Source: Astrothelium macrocarpum (lineage: Eukaryota > Ascomycota > Dothideomycetes > Trypetheliales > Trypetheliaceae). Taken from it: 64,000 nt of DNA. A program made the translations under genes and the position numbers. Numbering within the stretch: the first letter of the stretch is position 1; each line of letters starts with the position of its first letter. The notes under the pieces are model-generated. The model saw nothing but the letters and a program-made list of their open reading frames with translations, ran no database searches and had not been told where the DNA came from. This document shows, in pieces, positions 55,351-64,000 of the stretch. The DNA lies in assembly GCA_021030915.1 (NCBI GenBank), contig JAGEMR010000053.1:1-64000 (forward strand). Direction: 5' to 3'.

Positions 55351-57531
55351 ATGACGTGGGCATTCCTTGTAGCAGCCTTGGCGCTGCTTGATCCTGCAAA
55401 AGCTTCAAAGCCATCCAATCCCGATTATGAAATATCTGTTTCTAGCACGTCACCCTTTTCTTTGACTATTTCGTCCGGAAAGGAGATTCTGGTTAGAAAT
55501 AGCGCCATACTAGTGGGCAACAACAACTACTCTGCTCCGAGTGTCTCAGCTTCTTCGTCAGGAACGATATCGGACGATGGCGGTCAAATTACTACAACAA
55601 AACTCAATTCTACAGTCTTCAAAATCGAAGTGAACACCAGCAGTCGATTTGTCGGTGCCAGATTCTCAGCTGACAAGGATGCTATCTATTATGGCGTTTG
55701 GGAATACCCATGGTATCAACGCCTTGACAATGCCAACATCTCGTTTGAGCTTGAAGGCGTCGGAAACGGGGATGGAATAAATTGGGACAATGCTCGTGCA
55801 CCCTTTTTCATAACGACTGCTGGCTATGGAGTCTATACCGATACATTGGACATGGGTTCCTATGATTTCACTGTTCCTGGTCAAGTCCAATACATTTTCA
55901 ATAGTAGCAGTCTGGTTTACTATATCATCCTTCCTGAATCTCCTGGTAATTACAAATCAGTACTCTCGCAATATACTGCTCTCTCTGCTCATATTGAGAT
56001 GCCTGCCGACACTGGGTATGGGCCCACGTTTTGGAGTGACGACTTTGAAGAGGATTTCCACGCAGGAGTACATAATGCCCAAGAAAATTACTACGATGTG
56101 GTCAATCATCTCTACTACAACCAGATCCATGCGATTTCCATGTTTGCTGATCGACCATATGGCACTGGCAATAATTCTTGGGGCAATTTCGACTTTGATC
56201 CAGTGTATTACCCCTCTCCCGAACAGTTCATAGCAAACCTAAGTGCATACGGATTCGACTTTCAGGTCTGGGTTGCCAATCGTGCATTCCTCGACACACA
56301 GTTGTTCAATGTCTCGGAAGCGAACGGGTGGCTGTTTCCTGGAATCGACCCCGTACAGTTCCTCGGACCGGCCTTGAATCTTTCTATTCCCGCAGCATAC
56401 GACTATCTCAAAGAAAGGCTTAGCTACTTCCCATCAATCGGTGTCAAGGGATACAAGATTGACCGTGGTGAAGAAGGAGAAATGCCGGTGTATGAGCAAA
56501 ACATCCAACAAACTCTTATGGAACAACTCTGCTATGAATCAATGGTAGAGAAATGGGGTCCATCGCACTTTTATACCTTCGCCAGGAATGCCGTCGACCG
56601 TTCACGCGCTCGAACTTGGATTTGGAACGGTGACTCACATTCCAACTTTTCTGGTCTAGCATACTCTGTCACCAGTAGTATCCGTGCGGGCCTTGTGGGT
56701 TTCCCTGTCTGGGCTTCTGATACCGGAGGCTATGTACGTGGAATCAACGACCCAACAGAAGAGCTATGGGCACGTTGGATGTGGTTCTCGACCTTCTCTC
56801 CTGTATACGAGCTCATGCTGGGCACAAATCACACACCATGGTATCCTCCATACACTTCGAATCTAGTGAGCATTCTCAAGAACACTGCAAATCTGCACCA
56901 TTCCCTGCTCCCTTATATCAAGTCTTATACCCACCAAGCTACCCAAAATGGCTTGCCCATCAATCGCGCGTTGTTCCTTGAACATCCTGAAGACCAGCGG
57001 GCGTATGGAATTACGGACGAATATTTCTTTGGTGAACAGTTTTTGATTGCTCCTATTGTCAATACAGGTGGATCTCGCAAGATTTACTTCCCCGGAAATA
57101 AGAACACAAAATATCTCGAGTACTTCAACAAGACGTCACTGCACACTGGAGGTAGCACGATTACATCATCGCTGTCGACGTCTAGTGTTCCGGCTTTTGT
57201 CGTAGCGGGTGCTATTGTACCGCGCGGCGACATCTTACAGGCGAACAACAAATGGACTGAGAACTGGCAGCCATCTTTAGAAATTGAGGTCTACCCTTCA
57301 TTCGATGTGCCCGAAACGAACTTCGTATACTATAACGGCGATAGTGATAAGGAAGTCAAAATAATGATGTCAAGTGCCAAGAAAAATGGTGTTGTTGAAG
57401 TCACTTGGGGAACTGTTGGTGTCAATGGCACTTTGATAGTGTACACTAAGGAGGGCCAACGAAATAGTACATTGAATGGCTCTGGCGGGAAGGCACAGTT
57501 TCTTGGTGTCCAATCACTTTTTGACGATTAG
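55351..57531 (+). CDS. Secreted GH31 alpha-glycosidase
   Basis: Predicted extracellular retaining alpha-glycosidase (alpha-xylosidase or alpha-glucosidase type) acting on plant or storage polysaccharide fragments. A single exon of 726 residues starts at ATG 55351. Signal peptide at about 1-18 and many Asn-X-Ser/Thr sites indicate secretion. The GH31 barrel has GPTFWSDDFEED near 224-235. The likely nucleophile is Asp371 in VKGYKIDRGEEGE, and the acid/base is Asp428 in WNGDSHSNF. GFPVWASDTGGY (451-462) is a further signature. The protein is shorter than yeast-type glucosidase II and fits the fungal extracellular group. Substrate preference is not determinable here. Confidence 0.9.
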   Translation: MTWAFLVAALALLDPAKASKPSNPDYEISVSSTSPFSLTISSGKEILVRNSAILVGNNNYSAPSVSASSSGTISDDGGQITTTKLNSTVFKIEVNTSSRFVGARFSADKDAIYYGVWEYPWYQRLDNANISFELEGVGNGDGINWDNARAPFFITTAGYGVYTDTLDMGSYDFTVPGQVQYIFNSSSLVYYIILPESPGNYKSVLSQYTALSAHIEMPADTGYGPTFWSDDFEEDFHAGVHNAQENYYDVVNHLYYNQIHAISMFADRPYGTGNNSWGNFDFDPVYYPSPEQFIANLSAYGFDFQVWVANRAFLDTQLFNVSEANGWLFPGIDPVQFLGPALNLSIPAAYDYLKERLSYFPSIGVKGYKIDRGEEGEMPVYEQNIQQTLMEQLCYESMVEKWGPSHFYTFARNAVDRSRARTWIWNGDSHSNFSGLAYSVTSSIRAGLVGFPVWASDTGGYVRGINDPTEELWARWMWFSTFSPVYELMLGTNHTPWYPPYTSNLVSILKNTANLHHSLLPYIKSYTHQATQNGLPINRALFLEHPEDQRAYGITDEYFFGEQFLIAPIVNTGGSRKIYFPGNKNTKYLEYFNKTSLHTGGSTITSSLSTSSVPAFVVAGAIVPRGDILQANNKWTENWQPSLEIEVYPSFDVPETNFVYYNGDSDKEVKIMMSSAKKNGVVEVTWGTVGVNGTLIVYTKEGQRNSTLNGSGGKAQFLGVQSLFDD

Positions 57532-57931
57532 ATTAGCGACAAGTTCTTTGGGTCAAAAAACTGGTCTGTCTAAATCTGATGCGGCCTGCGTAGAAGAAGA
57601 TCGGCCACACAATATTAGACAATATCATGTAATTGATGAGATTATGACTCATGGTTAATATGCATGAGTAATAGCTAATACTGGTATATAATCTACTGGC
57701 CTTTAGACACCCTTCAAATCTCTAAATCCTAAATCCAATGATACCACCGAAATTAATAGTAAGCTCGGCCTTTAGGGTAATATATAGCCAAGGGTAACCT
57801 CATACACGGATCCAAGCAAACCCGGATACGGCTTCTACTAATTAATACGTCCAAGCTTATAGAAACACTTTTAAACTTCGGATCTGAGCATTGCATTTTG
57901 AGCCGATGACGCGCAGCCACATCAAAACATA
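57532..57931. other. Intergenic, convergent, AT-leaning
   Basis: 400 bp with several TAATAT and TAAATCC-like repeats. No gene seen. Confidence 0.55.
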
Positions 57932-60166
57932 TTAGTGGAACTCTGCCTCTACACTGCCGTATCTCACTCCATCCACCTTGAGCTCAAATACTAGCCCAGC
58001 ACTCTCGATTCTCATGTCAAGAGTGAAATCCAAATTATCAAATTCCACGCCCTTCGTTGTGGTGAGGCGAGTGAACAACGACTTTGGAACAGCGTTTAGA
58101 TCCGTAGTAAGCGTACAGACATTGATGAGACCATGTGCGTAAGAGTCAGGGGGTGTGTCATCGGCACAAGCGATGAGATCGTCTTCAACGATAAGGGATT
58201 GATTGGGTCGGAAGTTGCGCGTGTAGTGAAACGATATTGGCTGATCCGGAGAGATGGGTGTACCCTGCCCCATACATTAGCTTTTTCATGCCCTTAATAA
58301 TGTGTGATTGAGGAAATGTATATCTTTACTACCTTCGCGATATGCCATTGCATCCGATCGCTCACCATCCATCGCTCCCATAGTGGACTCCAGTATCGAT
58401 CCGCAACGGGATGTTTCGCTTCATCAAACACCGTTGCATAACTTGTTCCATAGTGCCATCTGCTTCTTCTACTTACCACCATGCTACCTTCTAGCCCTCT
58501 AAGCACCGCTCCTCTGACCACTGCCGTCCACGCGTAGAGCGGCTGCATTACCTCCACCGTTCGATGTGCCTCCGCTGCTGCAGTTTGATGAGTCGGTCGC
58601 TCCGTATACGGCGGTGGCGGAGCCGAGTTAAAATGCGCCTTTAACCGTTGATAGAGATAATTACTCTGTCCAAACCCTCCTACCAGCACAATCCCCTTCA
58701 CCACCCCTCCGTTTCCCCTAATCGCCTCCACCTGCCCCTCCACCAACTCCACCACTTCCTTAATCACCGGCTCAAAGATCGCCTCCACCTGCTCCGGCGT
58801 CATAACCAGAAACCCCGAATCCAAACCCGCCTCTTCATCATCCGGCAAACCCGGAAACGGCACATTCACCTCTCCACCCAGCCCACCGCCCTCCTCCATC
58901 GAAAAATTCCGCTTCACAAACTCCTCAAAATACCGCAACCCCATCATCCAACTCTTCGGCTTCTTCTCGCGCATCGTCGCAAACCGCTCCGCGCCCAGCC
59001 GCTCCCTAACATGGTCCTCAAACCGATAATTCAAAAACGCACTCCCACACAACCCCCCGGTCCCCACCGCGCTCTCCTCCACCCGCAGCGGCGCCAGCTG
59101 CGTGATGCGATACGCAATCAGATCCACGGTGCCACCGCCCGCATCACACACGATGAAGTTATCCCCCTCGTGCAGATGATTCGGCTGGATCGCCTTGAGC
59201 GTGTACACGGCGGCGGCCTCCGGTTCGCTAATCAGGCGCAGCTCATGGCGGCTGCCGAGCCCCGCGCGCTCCGCGGCGTGCAGCGTTGCGTTCTTGGCCG
59301 CGTCGCTCCATACCGCGGGCACCGTGAGCACGAACTCGACGCGCGTGTTGCTGACGAAGGCCGCGCCGTACCGCCGCGTCAGCGTGTCCATTGTGTGTGT
59401 GTACAGCTGGGTGAGGTAGTCGGAGACGGCGTCCATGACGGTGCGGTCGTAGCGTCGGAGCTGCGCGGCGGTGTCGAGGGGTGAGACGAAGTGCGGGAGT
59501 TTTTGGTTGCGGTCGAGGAAGAGCTTGATGCAGCGGAGGCGAGGCGATTCGGGCTTGAATTGGAAACCCCAGCGGATGCCGGAGGGACTGGGGGTGCTGT
59601 TCAGGGCGTTGGTGGAGGGTTTGGGAGAGAGGACGCCGGAGGCTCGGGGGGAGACTGTGGGAGTCGCGGTATTGGTGGTGGTGTCGATGTCGTAGGCGAT
59701 TTCGGTGGGGACTTTGTCGGAAGTGATGCCGTTACCTCCTGGCCATCTTCGGAGTTGTCAGCTGGGAGTAGTAATTGGAAGAGACATGCGCACGTTTTTA
59801 TCACGTCGATATCTTCGGGAGTTGCGCTGTACACGGCGGCAACTCTATCGTCTCATTAGCCCATCGGTTTTAGCGTACAGAATCCGCAACTTCATACCCC
59901 GAATATGTTGTTCCAAAATCCACACCTACGATCAACCTGTCGTTTGCTGCTTGCGCTCCCAGCCCGCTCAATGGCTGTGCTGGAGTCGATAGTCTCGAAT
60001 TGGTTGAAGTCGCTGCACTCGAAACATTGTTGGTATATCCATTGGCACTACCGCTACCATTCATTCCTAGTTCTGGCGGATTTGATGCGCAATGAGGGGG
60101 CGACCTGGGCGCAGGTGGTCGTCCCCGCACTGGCAAATCAAAGCTATTGCTTGTGCTACCATCCAT
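57932..60166 (-). CDS. Hsp70-like ATPase-domain protein
   Basis: Divergent fungal member of the Hsp70/actin ATPase fold. Such proteins are common in Pezizomycotina and have no assigned client. Exons 60166-59898, 59844-59794, 59746-58333 and 58264-57932 give 688 residues; the second exon is 51 nt. A Ser/Pro/Asn-rich N-terminus of about 75 residues precedes phosphate-1 motif LIVGVDFGTTYSG (78-90). Phosphate-2 is CDAGGGTVD (307-315), and GIVLVGGFGQSNYL forms the adenosine loop. No canonical substrate-binding domain or EEVD end is visible. Exon 3 is C/G-rich at third positions and leaves a 278-codon antisense frame, which I treat as a shadow. Confidence 0.87.
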
Positions 60167-61589
60167 ATTCAAGTCCTTTCTAGTTTAAATCCTCCTGCCG
60201 TTCGCAGTCCCTACATTCGGTTACACTCGTTGGAGCCCGTCTATTGCGAATAGAGGTTGAATTGGAGGAGAAGCAATGTTCGAAGGAGCATTAATGGTCG
60301 CGCACTTCGTGTTTGCGATAGAGAGGTGAAGTGTAGTTATGCGCTAGAGTGGGTCAGAGAAGGTAATTAGGTCAAGATTGTTCGTACTAAGGATACCTAT
60401 TAAAAGCTCAGCAAAAGAGGAAGATGTTCTGAAAGCTTCAGATGCAGCGAAAGTGGGGAAGGAGGCATAATTGAGCTTCACGCCTTTCAGAGGGTATATT
60501 GTTGAGGGGGGTAGAGGAAGGGCATGGCATCCCATTAGGTTGGCATCATTACTTTTGCTACAAACGCCGCAAGCTGAGAGGCTTTCTTAAGTGTCGATCA
60601 ATGGCCGGGTTGTGGAGATGACAACAAGGTTGAGGCTGAAAGAAGCTCTAGGCGTGATGATCTCGACCCTAGTAGGCATTAGGCCAATCTGAGCGGATCT
60701 ACGGGATATCTCCCTTCATCTAGTACCGACCAGGTAAAGTCTCAGAGCTGGGCCAGTATCGTGGGCCCTGATCAGGTTAGCGCATCCGGCCGCCTTTACT
60801 CCGGTCTCTTTCATCCAATCTACTCAACCCAAAGATACTCTTCTTGCGCAACCTTCCTCTGCATATCGAACGAAAGTCTCCCCACCGTGACGATATACAA
60901 TCCATTATCCAGCCTTCTCTGCAAAGGGAGGCTAATTAGGATTATCTGGACTTTGATGATCTAGTCCACGTGCTGATGAGATTACTCCCTGGTTCTTTGC
61001 TGAGAAGATGCACAATTGGTTTGTATACATGAATCGTATTCTCCAGAGCAAGGACGTCCAGGACCTGAATCCACTGATAGCATGTCATGTCCCGACTATC
61101 TAGACTTGTGAGTTCTGAGAGCTCTCGTCCAAGACATCCGACAAAGTACCTATGAAAGCGCCCTTGGTCGCGGAAGAGAGCATAGCCTGCAATCTCATAG
61201 CCGGACAACATGTCAGAACCATCATTGTTGTCAATTAGATTTTCATCATGGCCTGGTTTTCAGAGATCCCAACTAAGGTAACAGCCAAGATCTGGGCCTT
61301 AGTGGGATGTTTGTCGTGAGGGTGCTTAAGAGGTTGGTGATAGTGAGGTAGGTAATACCACCGCATACATTGAGAAAAGGCTCGATACATTCTTGAGCAA
61401 CCTCACACATGATATTATCGAACGAGAAATATTGATGAAAACTATTCTACTTATTACTGTTAATAGTCGCCTCGGGAGGGGTATGGTCACATACAGGTTC
61501 CATCGCAACCGATTGAAAATTACATCCACCTGAAACTGACTCGTTGGAACTGAGCAGATGGTTATATAATGACCCCTTCCGCTTAGGGA
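60167..61589. other. Intergenic region upstream of Hsp70-like gene
   Basis: 1.4 kb. An ORF at 60942-61211 (89 codons, minus strand) has moderately protein-like composition but no ATG-supported family match or exon partner, so it is not called. ORFs at 60344-60535 and 61326-61529 are also unsupported. Confidence 0.5.
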
Positions 61590-63456
61590 TCACAAGCCTA
61601 CGCCAATGTTCCAGACACCACAGTCTCCCCTGTAAACTCCCCCTTCGATGGTATAGTTGGCATTGTAATTCGGCCAGGAAGAATCTTGTGCGCACACATC
61701 GCCTATATACCCGTACAAGTCATTCTCGCACTGTTCCTGGCCTAGTGCAGCAAAGTCTAACGTTGAATTGCTCTCATCCTGCGGACAGCCCTCCACGTCA
61801 AATAATACACTTACGGTGAGGCACAGTCCATTCTCCGCTGTGCCGTTCGCCGCATTCCACGGCATTGGTTGGGTACCCGCGGGTGTAAGGACGGTTCTAT
61901 TGGCTATGAGCCCTGAGCAGTAGGTCGCTGCCGCGGAAGCGGCGCTTGCCGCGTTTATCCGCCACGCGCCGGGACCCTCGCCGGCGCAGGTGGGTGGTTG
62001 TGGGCCGCTGTAAGGGGCCACGGAAGGCGGCAGGGGGTCGCAATTACCCTCGACCTGGTTGCCCTTACAATACGTGGTTGAGGCGCTGGTGGCGGTTGTT
62101 GGTGTGCTGTTTGATGAGCTAGTGCTGCTCTGAGAAAAGGTAGGCGTGTAGATCTCCCAGAGATTGGTGTCGACAAAATATGGGGTACCCTTTGGAACAG
62201 GCGACGCACCTTGGGGCACCACGTCTTCGCTATCGACATAGATGACGTCCATAGGCGCAGTAGAGTTGTCAACTGAAGGTGTTTCGCCTGGGATCAACGA
62301 ATGGTAGTCACATGGATAAGGCGGGAAAGCGAGACTCCACATCTTCTGCGGCCAGATTGCTACCCCTGTCATGGCCCACGAGTCCGCATTGTACACTGCT
62401 TTGTCTGTATTCTCATCCCTGGCTAGCTCAAAATCTTCTTTAGGCCAATAGGCATAATCCACAGCCTTCGGAGATGTCACAATTTGGCTCAAGTGGAAAG
62501 ATTCGTGAAAAATTACGTATGCTTGTGATCCTGGCCAGTTGGTGTATGATTCCATCGCAGTCAGGTCACAGGTTGCAGTTCTTACTCCAGCGTCAATTTT
62601 GTCAACAAGTTGGGACAAAGATATCATTCGATTTGGATCCCAGAACGACGGACATAAAGATACCAGTTATTGTAGGAAACATCCTCATTTTTGTACGCAA
62701 TGATAGCCGATGTTCCAGGTTTTACACAGTGTTTGAACCAGAAACTATCCGTGTCACAATAAACCCAAATATAAGCATTGCCGGATGTCGACTTTCCTGC
62801 GTAGAGACCTTGCTGCCTAGAGATTGTGTCTACAAATATGTCAGCCATAATTTCGTCAACGGATTACATCTTTCATGTGCAAATAAGGATGACCCGAAGG
62901 TATTTCAATAGTCAGTTACAGCAGACCGATTTTTGAGAAGCACTTCTGAAAACTCGTATTTCCTGATTAAATTGAAGTTTTCCCCGAGTGTACACGCCAC
63001 GAACCATACTTTTTATCGTTCATGGTGTTTCTTATTGCAATACCTTGTTCCAACAGAATTGGTATCAAAATGTCGTTGGTTTTACGTACCTTGAATTTGA
63101 TTCGGGAAGTTGTATCCATGGTCGTCTACACGGCTGCTTTTATTCCCCATGTACATATTTACAGCGGCCTGAAAGTCTCTCCCCGGCTTCCAGGAGGCAA
63201 AGGCATCGGAAAACTGCTTTGAGTCCTCCCATGCCTGTTTGAAGGCATCTTTATTTTCTTGAGAGCATTTTGCCCACAGATTCCATTGAAATTTTCCGTT
63301 CAAAGTTGTACTGGCGTGGCTCACGCTGGGTTCTGGGGGGGTGGAGTTCGGGTCTACTGTAAACACATGCCCAGAAGGGTCGGTATCGTTCCGTTTCAAG
63401 ATAACAGATCCCCAAGTCAGAGCTGAAAGCAAGTAGAGATAGTATAGATTCATCAT
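61590..63456 (-). pseudogene. Secreted aspzincin-like zinc metallopeptidase, apparently disrupted
   Basis: Related to fungal M35-type secreted peptidases. It starts at ATG 63456 (a second ATG lies at 63453) with a signal peptide, then an N-terminal helical region containing KCSQENKDAFKQAWEDSKQF (to about 63085). The next part reads QQGLYAGKSTSGNAYIWVYC at about 62810-62750. The catalytic part has zinc site HESFH (62507-62493) and a downstream Asp in NADSW (62384-62382), the aspzincin third-ligand position. Then come a Ser/Thr linker and a Cys-rich C-terminal domain ending at 61590. Between about 62690 and 62660 the frame changes within a conserved stretch with no room for an intron, and exons between 63085 and 62850 cannot be resolved. 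Probably a broken gene. Confidence 0.6.
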
Positions 63457-64000
63457 AATGAAAGATGTGAAGTCGATAGGTAATGTACAAGATGTAGTGT
63501 TCTGGCAATTGCTATGGTTGCGAGGAGTAGCAATCGGAAAGAAGAATTTTTGCAAACTTTAAGGTCAAATCCGTAAAGTCGTTATGATAGTAGCCATTGC
63601 TGAAATATCTTGATACAAGAGCGACACAGTCTTGCAGATTGAGAATCTGGGAGATTGCTGGATCCATGGTGAATATCAAGCGTTTAGAGAGAAGTAGTAT
63701 CTAATATCACTGTGGTGACAGGTTATGTTGAAGCGTACTCACTAAAAGCGTGAATGTTTTGCACACATTTACACCTTCAATTTCCAATCCAACCTCCTCC
63801 AATTGACTCAAAGGTACAAGTAGCCATAGCCGCAGTAGCAGCAGTTCAGACAGTCACATTTATATTCAATGACTTAACAATCCAGCATATCAATCATAGT
63901 TTTTTCAACAGCTCGCGTAACCGTATCTCTGGATTGCAATCGGCAACATTTTCGACTGGAAAGAATGCAACACGCGATGTACATTCCGGAGAGTGTGAAT
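63457..64000. other. Upstream region of metallopeptidase locus; window end
   Basis: Normal-composition sequence with no recognisable gene up to the edge. It should hold the peptidase promoter. Confidence 0.45.

Noticed and set aside
58648..59484. 278-codon plus-strand ORF antisense to the Hsp70-like gene
   Set aside because: It arises from C/G-biased third positions of the real exon on the minus strand, has repetitive Leu/His/Pro composition and matches no family.
60942..61211. 89-codon minus-strand ORF with protein-like composition
   Set aside because: No partner exons or recognisable family; kept as a mention only.

Overview
The window is nuclear DNA of a filamentous ascomycete (Pezizomycotina). 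The evidence is the many short GT-AG introns (about 45-70 nt, with CTAAC/CTGAC-type branch sites), a HET-domain gene, fungus-specific families (DUF6536, YMR196W-type GH63, aspzincin-like peptidase) and an AT-rich block at the left edge whose transposon remnant carries RIP-type (C-to-T / G-to-A) damage. I cannot place it below class level. I saw no rRNA or tRNA gene and no CRISPR array.

Layout. 1-3.3 kb: AT-rich isochore holding a dead Tc1/mariner (Fot1/pogo-type) element with intact terminal inverted repeats and a TA target duplication. 3.8-5.5 kb: a C2H2 zinc-finger gene with two reading-frame breaks. 6.3-12.3 kb: housekeeping block with the helicase MAK5 divergent from the tRNA methyltransferase TRM7, then a mitochondrial hydroxyacid-oxoacid transhydrogenase. 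12.3-28.7 kb: gene-poor accessory stretch. It holds a degraded ORF, a HET-domain protein, a DUF2235 hydrolase, a kinase-like gene with a lost catalytic Asp and a frameshift, an inverted repeat differing almost only by transitions, an HSL-type esterase, a CorA-like membrane protein with a decayed partial copy about 5.7 kb upstream, and a Ser/Thr-rich membrane protein.

29.7-38.1 kb: conserved genes. These are a seven-exon GH63-type glycosidase with 16-nt and 23-nt microexons, the iron-sulfur scaffold NFU1, MOB1 (whose canonical form needs splicing of an in-frame 405-nt intron) and a 2EXR/F-box-like protein. 39.5-48 kb: sugar porter, monocarboxylate-type transporter and a nine-exon CYP504-like cytochrome P450; the last two are divergent around a 24-bp minisatellite. 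48.4-64 kb: two small membrane proteins of unknown role, a hotdog thioesterase, a DUF6536 membrane protein, a secreted GH31 glycosidase, an Hsp70-like protein and a damaged aspzincin-type metallopeptidase.

Functional picture. The housekeeping genes cover ribosome assembly, tRNA modification, Fe-S biogenesis and mitotic exit. Around them sit environment-facing genes (secreted hydrolases, transporters, P450) and self/non-self or stress genes (HET, DUF2235, kinase-like, Hsp70-like). There is no convincing biosynthetic gene cluster. Exon boundaries were placed by hand from splice consensus, reading-frame continuity and family similarity, so single-base errors are possible.
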